From contig CM077600.1 in assembly GCA_039654915.1 (NCBI GenBank), positions 31,245,992 to 31,309,991 of the forward strand: DNA of 64,000 nt, written 5' to 3'. This document shows, piece after piece, positions 24,633 through 36,147 of the stretch (positions are counted from its first letter, which is position 1; every line of letters starts with the position of its first letter). The DNA comes from Aquilaria yunnanensis (lineage: Eukaryota > Streptophyta > Magnoliopsida > Malvales > Thymelaeaceae). The notes beneath the pieces were generated by a model that saw only the letters and a program-made list of their open reading frames with translations, was not told the origin of the DNA and searched no databases. The position numbers and the translations under genes were made by a program.

Positions 24633-26479
24633 GCCGGCTGCCACAGATTGGATTTTCATGCATTCATTAAATAAAAATGCTCTAAAAGGTTTTTAGTGGG
24701 ACTGTGGAAGTACAATATTAAATCTCCAAAAAGAAATTATTAAATCATTAGTGGGAGTACAATATTGGACACCGGCCTTTCTTTTTAAAAGCCAATAAAA
24801 CCAGGGGACATAAGATTTTTTGCACATAATTTGAATACGTTTAGCATTACAAAGTCATTAGATTGTCCATATTTCATAAGTAAAGTTTTGTGGGCTACGT
24901 GATGAGAACTTGTCACTAATTTATCCCCCCTTAAAACACTTCTTGTCTTTCTTTTATTTTATTTTACTCAAAATCATTATGAAGTAGTGTTTAGAAATTA
25001 GAGAGAACAGAGAAGAGAATGATTCATCCCCTAATTGAAACGATGGAAGGCCCAATGTCCTAGTATTACATCAGGGGTGTGTGGACAACACTTCCTGTCT
25101 TATGAAATCACAGGGGTCTTATTTTTATAATCATTATTTCAATATTGAAATTCTTTACATTCAAATTTTGAAATTGATATATTTGATCATGTTCAAATTT
25201 TTTGTATCTATTTTTTCGTTCATGACAACATCTTAGCTAAAAAGGAAATACTGCTTCTATTATTGTAAAATTGGAATGGCATTCACAGCCAACATAATAA
25301 CACAAAAATACCTTTCATGACATCATAATTAATCGACATGATATCCACAATTTTAATAGCTAGTCAATAGTTAAATCTTAGCTTGTATAAGAGGCTTCTA
25401 TTGTTTGCAGCCAAAAGATAATACTTAATTAGATGTGTGGCAGCTACAGTAAACTTATTAATAAGATTTCTCTTATAACTCTTTCTTACATTATAATTCT
25501 AAGGTTAAAGAAAAAAAAATGAAAATACCTTGTAATAACTCAAGTACATAACTCACTATTTCTCCCTTTCATATATGGAGAAAAAAAAACCTTTTATTTC
25601 CTTTACATACAAATATATACATGATTGATGATTCAAACTCATTTTGTATCAGGGAAATCATGATGGCAACCACAATGCCAAGAATTGGCCTGAAAATTGC
25701 AATCCTAGATGTTAAAGAAAGAGGTTTCTGGAGGAGCAGCTTTGCAGAAGTTGTGCGAGAAAGAATTCAGAAACCCTGAGGTGTTTTTGCCTTTTTGGAA
25801 GGGGTACTACGAACAATTATTATGGAGATGCACAGCAGCAGCCAGCAGGAGAGAATGGAATGGACCCCCAATCTCCAGCCAGCTAGCAATATAATTGAAC
25901 GTATACATATTAGCTTAAGATCCGGAACCTAAACCTAGATGACAGGGAAGTTTTTATAGCTAGCTGTTGATTGTAGTATAAAGGCAAAAAGGCATTTACT
26001 CACCGTAACTATAGTGTCCGTAATAACAAGAGATAGTCTATTATAGTTTTTTTTACAATTAAATTTATTACCAATGGTTTCTTTTAGGGAAAAAATTTTC
26101 ACTAATATTTTTTATGTAGGATAAATTAGTCAGATTAATTACTAATGAAAAGAATATTTCATTTCTTTGTGTAATACTTTATTATATACGGTGATTGTGT
26201 GATTGATTTAAAGTTTGAAATACATAATTTATCCTTGAATTATACCATTTGATACACATGAGTCCTTGAGCTAAAAAATAGCACAAAAATCCTTACCATT
26301 TTCAATTTCTGAAAATCTCATCAAACACTGAAATTCCAAATGGATATTGACCCTTGAGAAAAATTCTAATGATCAAAATGATGTTGGAGATAGTGGATTG
26401 CTAGGATTTATAGAGCAATAAATAGCCCTAAAGTCCTAGACACCAAGTGTTGTTGTCTAAGTTGAATTTAAACAATAAA
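24633..26479. other. AT-rich intergenic region
   Basis: No gene recognised with confidence. Around 25660-25900 is a less AT-rich patch with an ATG-rich stretch and two overlapping short frames of about 40 and 61 codons, neither matching a family I know. It could be a small gene exon or a relic. The remainder is AT-rich. Confidence 0.5.
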
Positions 26480-27330
26480 TTAGTTATTATTTATGTGGTT
26501 AGTTTAAACCTAAATCTAAATCTTCAAAATACCAATTCCTTTGATGAATTCAAAACAATTTCAGAAATGGAAAGAATAAAATGTGGGCTAAGAAACTAAA
26601 TTATCATGTCATTAGAGCGCATTTGATATGACAGAAATAGCCGAGAAACTCCTTAACTTAAGGAAATGATGTTTATGAATCATAAGGATGCTCGTGACAC
26701 TTAAAGCAACGACGGCCCACAAGAACAACAACAACATGGTCTTGGGGTTGTGGCGCCTTGCTTGATATTGGACTCTGATGACAGAAAAGAAGCTCAAATT
26801 GCAAGTCATAATTAGGGCTTTGGTTTGAGTCAAACAACATTCATAGTCAATCAACCATTTTGTTGTTAACAATTATGCCACATAATATGTGTTTATTACA
26901 TTTTTATCATATTTATTCCAAGTATGCATGTAACATCTATCATCATTTCATCATAATGTTCCACATCATTATAAAACTTTACTCCCTCCATCCCAATTTG
27001 GTTGATGCGTTTTTTTAAGCATGAAGATTAAGAAGCGTGTAATTTATGTTTTTTTTTACCTTTAAAGCTAAAATTAAAAAAAAAATCATGTTTTATGTAT
27101 TGAAAGTTTAAATGAGGATTAGAAAAAGAAAAGATTTATTTTATTTTATTTGGTTCTTGGGTTTTATACAGATAGACTTTAAATGATAGTAGTAAGGGAA
27201 ATTATATATTAAAAACTATCTAGAAAGGGAAACAACTCATTCTTTTTCAGATAACTAAAAAAAAAATACTTGTTATCCTTTTTTGGACAAAGGGAGTACC
27301 ATTTTAATAGCATTGACAGATGTCTGTTCA
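26480..27330. repeat. tandem segmental duplication, copy A (interrupted by a MITE)
   Basis: This block aligns with 27344-27868 across its whole length. Shared phrases in order include atttatgtgg, tttgatgaatt, gagaaacta, cattcatagtcaatcaacca and cataatatgtgtttattaca. Without the inserted MITE at 26982-27296 the two copies are about 536 and 525 bp. A plus-strand reading gives no stable open frame. The 86-codon minus-strand open frame within it is not conserved as a frame in copy B, so the unit appears non-coding. Confidence 0.8.
26982..27296. mobile_element. Stowaway-like MITE inserted in copy A
   Basis: The 315-bp element begins ctccctccatcccaatttgg and ends ttttggacaaagggag, with TA on both sides (26980-26981 and 27297-27298). 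CTCCCTCC-type termini and TA duplications are typical of Tc1/mariner-related Stowaway MITEs. Copy B of the surrounding duplication lacks the element and keeps a single TA (ttttaccatttt), giving a ready-made empty site. Confidence 0.85.
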
Positions 27331-27343
27331 TTTCCTTTGATGA

Positions 27344-27868
27344 CTTAGTTAGTATTTATGTGGCTTGTTGAAACCCAAATTTAAATATTCAAAATATCAA
27401 TTCATTTGATGAATTAAAAAAAAATAGAAATGTAAAAGATAAAATGGGGGTTGAGAAACTAAACTATATGCCATTGGAGTGCTTTTGATGTCTGAAATGG
27501 CCAGGAAACTCTTTAACTCAAGGAGATGATGCTTATGGATCACAAGGATGCCCATGACACCTGGGGCAACAACAACCTACATGAACAACAACATAGTCAC
27601 AACCTCTTAGTTTATGGTGGCTTGCTTGATAGTGGACTCAGATGACAGGAAAAAAGCTTAAAGTCTTAGAGCTTTAGTTTGAGTCAAACAATATTCATAG
27701 TCAATCAACCATTTCATTTTTAACAATTATGCACATAATATGTGTTTATTACATTTTTATCATATTTCTTCCCAGTATGCATGTAACATCTATCGTCATT
27801 TCATCATAATATTTCATATTATTATAAAATTTTACCATTTTAACAGCATTGACGGATGTATGCCCATG
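27344..27868. repeat. tandem segmental duplication, copy B (empty-site copy)
   Basis: This is the second copy of the block at 26480-27330, in direct orientation at a spacing of about 865 bp. Divergence is visible as scattered substitutions and small indels. It lacks the MITE present in copy A. Confidence 0.8.
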
Positions 27869-27892
27869 CCAAAACAGACTGGATAAAAGCTA

Positions 27893-28126
27893 CTCGTTCC
27901 GTCCCATAAATTTTGATACATTTGGCTTTTTGTTGTATTTTGACTCAATTTTATTCATATTTTTTTTTTGTTAAAAAAAATTAAAAAATATATATTTAGA
28001 AACTAAATATCTTGAATTATCATTCATATACAAATATTTTGTATTTATATATTAAAATGTTAAAAATAAAAAATTATAGATTAATTACAAAAAATAAATA
28101 GAGCAAAATTTTTGGGACGGAGGGAG
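27893..28126. mobile_element. Stowaway-like MITE
   Basis: The element begins ctcgttccgtcccataaatt and ends aaatttttgggacggagggag. Its ends are inverted complements and it is flanked by TA at 27891-27892 and 28127-28128. The interior is AT-rich with no coding capacity. It is distinct in sequence from the MITE at 26982 apart from the termini. Confidence 0.82.
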
Positions 28127-28128
28127 TA

Positions 28129-29371
28129 GCATATTGTCAGGGTCAAGGGCTCAAAAGCGTGCTAAAATTGGACGCGTCCACATCAAGATCATCATTTGCA
28201 AGCGTGTGCGTTACGTGGGAAAAATTACTGTATTGCCTCATAAAGATTAGCAACCAGTTTTACTCTGGTCCAATGAACGGATATTTTTAACGATATATAT
28301 ATATTCTTAAGTTAACATAAGTAAATTAATGGAGAATAATGAGATGAACAATACTTTAAATAATTTGTAAATACGAAAGAATGAAATTGATTTTACATTT
28401 GTTGGTCATGGCAAATGCTCTAGATTGTACTTGTGTATGCAAATCGCTAATAGAACTTGGTTAACAAGGGATATGTAGGTTCTTTTCAGAAAACAAAATA
28501 TTATTTTGATCATTCAATTAAATTTAGTCTAACCATTTGGGGAAGTTAACAATTTACAACATATATAACTGAAGTTATAAACAAGAAAAGAAGAAAATTT
28601 ATAAAATGTATATTTTTTTTCTTATATTTATTTACATATATATGGTTAGAATATTTAAAATCCAGAATTTAGTTGAAAACGCCACACAATTGAAGTACTT
28701 TTAAATCGTATTCTCACATTAGCTTGAAAAAAAACGTTAGGTTAAATTTTGGTTGAAATATGCCGCACGGGTGAGGCATTTTAAACCATGCTTTTATACT
28801 AGTTAAAAACAAATTATTATGTTAAATGTCATGATTTTAGATTGAATGTCACAAGATAAATTTGACTAATTACATGAATTTGCTATGCTTCTCATTTATA
28901 CTAATATGCATAATAGACTATAATATTGAAAAAAAAATCGAATCTTGTCGAGGAAGAGAAGAAAGAATCCAAACATGAGGATACAGTGAGAAAAATGGAA
29001 ACAACAATTTAAGCCCCAACTTCCAAAACTTTTACAGGAAACCTTTGCCGTTCAGGAACGGGTAGAATCACTCTCATCTTCATTTGAACGGTCTATCTCC
29101 TTTAACCACTCCCTGCAAAAAACTCATGGAACCACAAGTGAACCCGAATTGATGGGGAATGATCTTCTTTCATGGACAAAAAAAATTCCCTGAGCAAAAA
29201 AGTGTTGGAGAGTTGGTGATGTAAATTGGGTACTTAAAAAAACCACTTTTTTTTGGTAGTGATGGATGAATTACATTGTTTTCATGTATATGCAATTGGT
29301 TGTCCAAAAACCACTGTCTTTTTAGAAATAGAAAACAGCGAATCTGAGTTAGGATAATGCAAGAATCAAAT
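28129..29371. other. AT-rich intergenic region
   Basis: No gene or repeat structure recognised. A short GC-richer patch lies at 28140-28220. The rest is AT-rich. Confidence 0.6.
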
Positions 29372-29374
29372 ATT

Positions 29375-30932
29375 CACTACTAAAAGACTGACAATTTCCA
29401 ACGGTCATTCCCAACGGCCTTTCCACTAGAAAATGTGGATTTCTAATGCAAAGCCATTAGAAACTGATGCGTTGATAATTAAAGTATTGGAAAAAATATT
29501 TCCAACAACTTAAATAATTAGTTGTTGGTATTTAAGCTGTTAAAGTTTCCAACAGCCTAATATAAAAGAATAATTTTCAATGGTGCCATTGGAAAATCAT
29601 AACCACCAAAGCCGATGAAAATTTTCAATAGTCTGGCCATTGGAAAATAATTTTAAACTAATAAAAAAAATTAAATAACTGGACAAAATATATTCTGTAT
29701 ATTACTAAAATATTATGTCTACTAAAAACATATTTTATATTTTATATTTACAAAAGTTACATTTTTACTAAAATTGACAGAAATATATTCACAATCTTAA
29801 ATTCAAAAAAATCCAAAAATGTTCAAAAATTTAAATCCAAAATATAAAATATTCACAAATTCATCATAAAATCATCAGATTTACAAATTAAAAAATTACA
29901 AATTCCAAAATATCCATAAATTCATCCTAGATTTACAAATATTCACCAAAAATTAAAATAAAAAATTAAAAAATCACAACATAAACTCATATTATTATTG
30001 TTATTATTATTATCATTGTTGTTGTTGTTTATGTTGTTGTTGTTGTTATATGACATATATATATGTGTGTATGACATATATGTGTATGTAGTAAATAAAA
30101 ATATTAATATAAATAGAAATATATGTATATTATTATTATTATTATTATTATTATTTATAATAATAATAATATATAAATATATTACTATTATTATAGCATC
30201 AATTCATTAATTTGTTCATAATGTGTATAACATTTATACGTGTTAATATATATGTATTAAGTTAAACATATATTATGATATATTATATAAATATATTTAA
30301 ATATAAATATCAATGTAATATAAATATGCATATTATTATTATTGAAAAATTACACACACACACACACAACTACATTATAATTATTGTTATTATAATTATA
30401 AATATATGCACCCCCCACACGCACAAATATGTTTATATATATGTATATGATAAATATGGTATTGTGTGTGTGTATGTGTGTGTGTGTGTGTGTAATATAA
30501 CTATATCAATATGAATATATCATATATCAGATACATAATTATTACATTATCATATACATCTATATAACTATACATAATTTTTTAAATATATCATATATCA
30601 TATACATAATTATTACATTTTTACATCATATATATATTATGGAATATTTATACTTATAAATATGTTTTTATACATTATAAATATGTTAATAAATAAATAT
30701 ATTATTATTATTATTATAAAATATTTTTAAAATACTATTTTATTTTTTAAATTTGTGAAATATATTGGTTTACTAGCACAAATTTTCAACAGCCTTTGTC
30801 CAATTTCCAATGACCAAGGCCATTGGAAAATGTGGTCTTGAAATTTAGCTGTTGGAAATTTGTCCATTCTTTTTCCAACGGCTCAACCATTGGAAATTTG
30901 ACCGTTGGAAAATGCATGTGTTTTTAGCAGTG
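29375..30932. mobile_element. non-autonomous CACTA element (1,558 bp)
   Basis: The left end is CACTACTAAAAG and the right end, in reverse complement, is CACTGCTAAAAA. It is flanked by ATT at 29372-29374 and 30933-30935, the 3-bp duplication expected for CACTA elements. Subterminal zones at both ends repeat TTTCCAACGG or CCATTGGAAA-type motifs. The core (29990-30720) is extremely AT-rich, with (ATT)n near 30128-30155, (CA)n near 30353-30367 and (GT)n near 30465-30492. No transposase is encoded, so movement would need enzymes from another copy. Confidence 0.85.
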
Positions 30933-30935
30933 ATT

Positions 30936-31792
30936 GTATTGTTTACATAAATTAAAGCTACCTAATATGGTACTTTATTGAATGCAAAAACTCATACATG
31001 TGAACTCAAATATGAAGAGCCAGAACAATATATTAGAATATAATTGGAATATAAAAAGTCATGAATAATAAAAATGAAACCATGAATATAGAGAAATATA
31101 GACCGCTCATCAGGCAAAACAAAATTAAGTAAAAAACGTACCAAAAATTAAGAAAAGTATATAGAATAATTTTGAATTTTTTTTCACGTAAGTACATAAT
31201 GAAAAATTAAGAAAAGCAATGAAATATGCTACGAAATAATGCAATTCCATAATCTGGAGAATATAAAAATTGTAAATGAAGCTAGAAAGATGACTTATGG
31301 TCTATATTTTGTGAGGTTGAGATTTTTTAATATATATAAAAGTAAAAGAATATATATATTAGTTTACAAATATATTTATAACATGGGTAATAAAAATAAA
31401 ATATTTTTTATATATAGTAGTTACTCATTTTGCTTAATATTTATGTAAATATATATGGTAAAAAGATTGATTTTTCAGTTAAAAATGAAATTTGAATAAG
31501 TTGAAATTTTTTGCGCCCTAAATTAGGTAAAAATACAAAATGTTAGGTTAAGTTTCAACATTTTAGATTAAAAGTCAAATGTGGTCAAAATTAGAAGTAG
31601 TATTTAGTGGATATTTTTGGTATTATATCATATCTGAAAGTAGTTTTATCATTTATAAAGGAAAATATGATGTGACTATTAAATTACTTTCACTTCCCTT
31701 TTTATAATACTATAATATATTATATATCAAAGAATGGGTTACTTGTTAAAATAATTATAAAATTATTAGTATCTATTATATATCAAAGACAG
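30936..31792. other. AT-rich intergenic region
   Basis: No gene or structured repeat recognised. A 69-codon AT-rich open frame near 31239 has no domain. Confidence 0.6.
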
Positions 31793-31860
31793 AGATGTGG
31801 TACGGTGGCTGTAGTCACTCGCTTTCAAACATGTGGTTGAGGGTTCGATTATCTTCGAGG
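31793..31860 (+). mobile_element. possible tRNA-derived SINE head
   Basis: The stretch gatgtggtacggtggctgta resembles a Pol III A box, and gagggttcgattatc, some 35 bases further, resembles a B box (GGTTCGANTCC). This is the layout of the 5' head of a plant tRNA-derived SINE. No cloverleaf with paired acceptor stem can be drawn, so it is not called as a tRNA. The element's 3' end is not clear. Confidence 0.35.
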
Positions 31861-31894
31861 ACATTTTATACAAATTTTGCTCGTGGACAACGTA

Positions 31895-32494
31895 CCACCC
31901 GAAAAGCGGAATTGCCGAGAATGAGTGTACCGCCAATACACACCGATATAAACCCTCCGGCCCACATACTTCATCAATGGGAGATCGGAAACAAAGTTCT
32001 TTCACTCTCCAAGGACCTTTGAACACCAAGGACCAATTACCCTTTATCAAATTCGCATACACAATACTCAATTTCAAAAATAAAAATTTCAAAAATGAAA
32101 TTTAGGGTTCATAAGCAACTTTCAAAAACCATATTTGATTCGAATCATAATTGTTGTGTGGCCTAAGAAGCGGAATTGCCAAGAAGGAGTGTACCGCCGG
32201 TATAAAGCTTGAGACGGAATTTGCTGGTTTGGTACCGTTTGAGCGACGGTACCGAGATGTACCGGCTGTACCGGCCGGAATGGTATGAAATTAAAAACTA
32301 TGCTCGCGACCCCCCAGCCCACATACTTCATCAATGGGAGATCGGAAACAAAGTTCTTTCACTCTCCAAGGACCTTTGAACACCAAGGACCAATTACCCT
32401 TTATCAATTTCGCTTACACAATACTCAATTTCAAAAATAAAATTTAGGGTTCATAAGCAACTTTTAGAAACCAGATTTGATTCGAATCATAATT
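31895..32494. repeat. direct tandem duplication of about 260-340 bp
   Basis: Copy 1 covers about 31895-32154 and copy 2 about 32155-32494. Both contain agcggaattgcc, gagtgtaccgcc, then cacatacttcatcaatggga, ttctttcactctccaaggac and ttgattcgaatcataattg. Copy 2 has an extra segment near 32200-32317 rich in gtaccg. No coding function recognised. Confidence 0.8.
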
Positions 32495-32689
32495 GACACA
32501 AACCATGCCAAATTGAGACCCAAAATCATGGGGCTATTGTTGTGCAGCCTAAATACTATATAACCAAGTCAAGCACTAGTGATTTTCGAGAACGATAGAG
32601 CCAGGAAAGTTTGAGAGCATTTGGCCTTAAAAAGTTTCATGGTTTCTAGTGACCTACATTCTAACCCAATTCCTCTTGCCTTGTTTGAG

Positions 32690-32935
32690 TGGGCTAAGTA
32701 ACGCCATCCATCTTGCCATCCAATTAGGGACTAAGTCGCAACATTTATCAAACTTAGAGGATTAAGTAACGATGAGTCATACTTTAGGGACTAACTCCCA
32801 TCTTGCCATCCAATTAGGGACTAAGTCGCAACATTTATCAAACTTAGAGGATTAAGTAACGATGAGTCACACTTCAGGGACTAACTCATGTAAGTCACCA
32901 AACTTAAGGGACCACAGGCATATTTAGGCCTTTTT
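32690..32935. repeat. 90-bp tandem repeat within a truncated MULE-like end
   Basis: A unit beginning ccatcttgccatccaattag starts at 32708 and again at 32798, a 90-bp period, and includes gggactaagtcgcaac and aggattaagtaacgatgagt. The right side (cttcagggactaactcatg, accaaacttaagggaccac) resembles the TIR sentence of the element at 9151-10215 (cttcagggactaag). It is probably a fragment of that family. Confidence 0.6.
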
Positions 32936-33182
32936 TTTTAATGAAAAACAGATAAATTTCAATAATTAAGAACTGAAACCAACCAAATTAGGAAAGGTCA
33001 CTCTACTAAGCACTTGGCAAGCGGCGAAGGAAGCGCTTGCCTAAGTAGAACATGGACAGCCATATTTGCTGAACACACATTTTTTAATACTCGAGTTCGA
33101 GTGTGTGTCTACATATGTGTATGTATGAGTATATGTCAAACTTACTCTAGTTCTACAGTCAAAACAAATTGGGCCACAACTA

Positions 33183-33721
33183 AGGGTATGCACTATTCGA
33201 CCAGAATAAAAAAAAACCAGTTAAACTGAATTAATTCGGTTTTTTGGTTTGACTTATTCGGTTTTTCAGTTCGGTTTCTGTTAAAACCAAATTTCTAAAA
33301 TTCAATTTTGGTTGGATGGATCGGTTAATTTGGTAACCGAATTAACCGAACTTTTTAAAAACATTTTTTGGTTCCTGATGGCCCCTTTTTGTTGTTGCTT
33401 AGTAACCTATCGAAACTTATTGTTCAAGCCTAGATGGCCCAACCCAACCCTCACGCTTCCTTTGTGCGTGAGGATGATGAGATTACTTGAGAAAATAAGA
33501 GGAAAATGTAAAAAAAAAAAAAGCAACATGTACCAAGAAGATGTTTGTAAATTCGGTTATTTCAGTTTCAAACCAAACCGAATTGAATGTTTTGATTCGG
33601 TTTTGATCGAATTTTCTGGATGATTCAGCTACTTTGGTTTGTCATGGTCAGAAACTATAAACTGATTTAACCAATCAATTCAGATCTATCCAAACCGAAA
33701 TAATTGAATACCACCCCTAGT
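33183..33721. mobile_element. hAT-like non-autonomous element
   Basis: This 539-bp unit starts agggtatgcactattcg, and the reverse complement of its right end starts actaggggtggtattcaatt. It is flanked by a perfect 8-bp repeat, CACAACTA, at 33175-33182 and 33722-33729, the duplication length made by hAT transposases. The interior is full of aattcggtt and aaccgaa phrases in both orientations, as in widespread plant hAT-type MITEs. No transposase is present, and short open frames in it are not called. Confidence 0.75.
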
Positions 33722-33729
33722 CACAACTA

Positions 33730-34187
33730 AACAGTGAAGCCTGGCGGAGACGTGTGAAATTACGTGGTCTACAGAATATGCCGTTGGAGAATCGTATACT
33801 GTAAGGCCACACGTACTAGAGGAGAAATCATGACTGGGACTGGGACTGGGAGCCGGCTCCTTTATCTTTTGATTTTTGTCTGCATATCTTTTTCTTGTTC
33901 CTCTCCAACTCAAGAAATTGTTCTTACACGCCAAAACTGGTCTGTCAATGACACGCTTTCCAAACTCTCTGTATTCAACTAAACGACTGAACCTGGCTAA
34001 GCTAGCTTCTCAAATGTTTATTAGTTAAACCAATCAAGCCCATGTGCATGACTCAAGCGAAAATCATAACCCTACAATCCTTCCCTTGCCTAGGCCCCTT
34101 GCCTGCCTGCTCATCATCGGTTGAGTTCATTTCGACCTTTTGCTTCAACTAAAACACGAATCATTTTTATACGTACTATCTTGAAAC
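33730..34187. other. intergenic sequence without recognised features
   Basis: Mixed composition, with short open frames on both strands near 33764-33982 that show no family. Confidence 0.5.
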
Positions 34188-34625
34188 ATATTTGTTCTCA
34201 ACTATACTTTATCTATTTTATTTTTAAAAATTTATATTTTCGCTACTATTTTTTTTACACTATTTAACAATAACTTCTCAAACTCTAATTTAAACTATTT
34301 GATAATCACATTTCAATAATTTTAAATTTTTCATTATTCTTTTTACAATTAACTGACATTTGAGAACAACTTATTTATATTTACAAACAGAAAAATGTAT
34401 TTATAGAGAAAAAAATTTGATAATTTAAAATATCTATTAATTGTAAAAAAAATTAAATGTATTGAAATTACTGGAAGATAACTATCACACTACTTAAATT
34501 AGAATTTCTAAAGTTATTATCCGATAATATCAAACAAAAAAAAAAGAAACAAATTATAGTTTTCCAAAATAATGAGGTAAAATGTAGATTAGGACCAGAG
34601 AAGGTTATTGTAATTTTTCCAACAT
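34188..34625. mobile_element. long-TIR MITE, family A copy 3
   Basis: The phrases cactatttaacaataactt, aatttaaactatttgata and attaactgacatttgagaac match copy 2 at 13938. The reverse complement of the right half (ggataataactttagaaatt, ctaatttaagtagtgtgata) mirrors the left half. Termini are less clear than in copies 1 and 2. Non-coding. Confidence 0.6.
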
Positions 34626-35112
34626 ATAAATTGAGTTTCAAATGAGAAACTTTTTATACAGGAGTTCACTTTAGTATACTGTTCCAAATTAGGCACAAAG
34701 TTTTATATTTTTGCTTATATCATATGGAATTATGGAAAAGGTATTAAATTTTATTTACAAGAAAGGCGAAGTCACCTTACTTGAAAGGATTTCTGAAAGG
34801 CTAAGAAGTACAAGTATATTCTATGCATATATGGAGTGCAAACCAGCTCACCAGAGAAGAAATAAAAGGCACGCTCCGTCTGAGGCGCAAATCAAGGGAA
34901 CGAACGCATGAGCTGTAAACCCACTTGTAACTTGTCTTAGCAGCTTGTCGCTGATCAAAAGCCTTTGTTCTCTCGTCATCCTTCATGTTTCAAAGTGCCC
35001 TTATTTCCTTTGCCCACAATACCACGAGAAACAAGAGTTATTTATAGCTTTGTATTTCTTCCAAGGTTCAAAACCACCGACTTTTGTTCAGTCGGGCATT
35101 TCGTCGAACGCC

Positions 35113-36147
35113 ATGATTCCAAAATGTTTCGGCCACCCCGACAGCCATTCGAGCGGCTCTCAACTGCCCCAAAATCTCGTTACTTGCGTCTACCAAACTC
35201 GGCTCTGCAACTCTCCGACTCATCTCTCTCTTACTTGGTCAAAAACTCAATTCTCACACTCTCTAACAATCTATGCCGCGGAGTCCTTTTCCGTCACCAT
35301 TTCTCTTCACCCGTCAACGTTTTTTTTCTTCCGAGCCCGGCCGGGATCCAAATCCATCTGTTTGACCCACCAACATTACCAGAGAATCAAGCTTCATTGG
35401 GACTTCACTCGGGCTGAGTTCAGTCTGAAGTCGGCGGAGCCCGATTCACGCTTCTACCTGGCCATTTCTTGCAACTCCGAGGTGGAATTTTTCCTAGGTG
35501 ACCTTCCGGAGGAGATGAGTAGGCGTTGCGGGCTGGCCATAGCTCGGCAACTCATTGAGCCGACGCTGTTGTCCCGGAGGGAGCATGTGTTTGGACGCAA
35601 GAATTACATATCCAGAGCTAAGTTCTTGGGGTCCAAACACGAGATAGGGATAGAATGCAATGGAGGTCTGCTTAAGGTAAGAGTTGATGGCGAGACAAGC
35701 CTTGTGGTCAAGAGATTGGCGTGGAAGTTCAGGGGCAACGAGAGAATTTATGTGGGAGGCATCGAGGTGGATTTTTTCTGGGATGTTTTCAACTGGGTCA
35801 ATGGTAATAGTAGCAGTGATGACCCAAAAAATGGTAACAGTACCAGTGATGAGAATGGTAATGGTCACGGTGTTTTTATTTTCCAAGTGGGTGATGGTGG
35901 TGTATGGCCGGAGATGGTTGGGCCAGAGAAGAGGTTGATGAGGAAAAGCATGTCGTCCTCGGCGGTAACGGCGGCAGCGACACCGCCCCTTATGCTGTCG
36001 CCATCGCCGTCGTGCTCGAGTGTTTTGCAGTGGGCGGAAGAGAGTAGCGATTGTGGGAGAAGTTCGTGCTCTTCATCAACAACAAGGTCGTATGGGGGCA
36101 ACGGGGGCTTCTCCTTGTTGCTCTATGCGTGGAGGAAGGATCACTAG
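35113..36147 (+). CDS. DUF868 family protein
   Basis: The single exon encodes 344 aa from the ATG at 35113 (MIPKCFGHPDS). The frame is open upstream to 34945, but family similarity starts at NLVTCVYQTRLCNSPTHLSL (residues 21-40), so the downstream ATG is preferred. Diagnostic blocks in order are TWSKTQFSHSLTIYAAESFS, RPGSKSI, KLHWDFTRAEF, SRFYLAISC, LLSRREHVFGRKNYISRA, KRLAWKFRGNERIYVGG and DFFWDVFNWV. A low-complexity Asn/Ser/Asp linker (NGNSSSDDPKNGNSTSDENG) and a Ser-rich tail follow. Parts of the linker are built from short imperfect in-frame repeats. The biochemical role of DUF868 proteins is not established. No signal peptide or membrane segment is seen. In Arabidopsis a DUF868 gene neighbours ZDS, in agreement with the local gene content. 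Confidence 0.9.
   Translation: MIPKCFGHPDSHSSGSQLPQNLVTCVYQTRLCNSPTHLSLTWSKTQFSHSLTIYAAESFSVTISLHPSTFFFFRARPGSKSICLTHQHYQRIKLHWDFTRAEFSLKSAEPDSRFYLAISCNSEVEFFLGDLPEEMSRRCGLAIARQLIEPTLLSRREHVFGRKNYISRAKFLGSKHEIGIECNGGLLKVRVDGETSLVVKRLAWKFRGNERIYVGGIEVDFFWDVFNWVNGNSSSDDPKNGNSTSDENGNGHGVFIFQVGDGGVWPEMVGPEKRLMRKSMSSSAVTAAATPPLMLSPSPSCSSVLQWAEESSDCGRSSCSSSTTRSYGGNGGFSLLLYAWRKDH

Noticed and set aside
25640..25900. Possible small gene with ATG-rich start
   Set aside because: Two overlapping short frames, neither recognisable, and no splice-supported extension. Kept only as a note in the intergenic entry.
30353..30492. CA and GT runs considered as a regulatory or Z-DNA element
   Set aside because: They are ordinary microsatellites within a transposon core with no adjacent gene.
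29998..30514. Short frames rich in Leu/Ile/Tyr
   Set aside because: They are translations of ATT, CA and GT microsatellites inside a non-autonomous CACTA element.
34945..35112. Upstream extension of the DUF868 frame with an earlier ATG
   Set aside because: The extra 56 residues have no family similarity and the conserved part starts just after the ATG at 35113. It is more likely 5' UTR.
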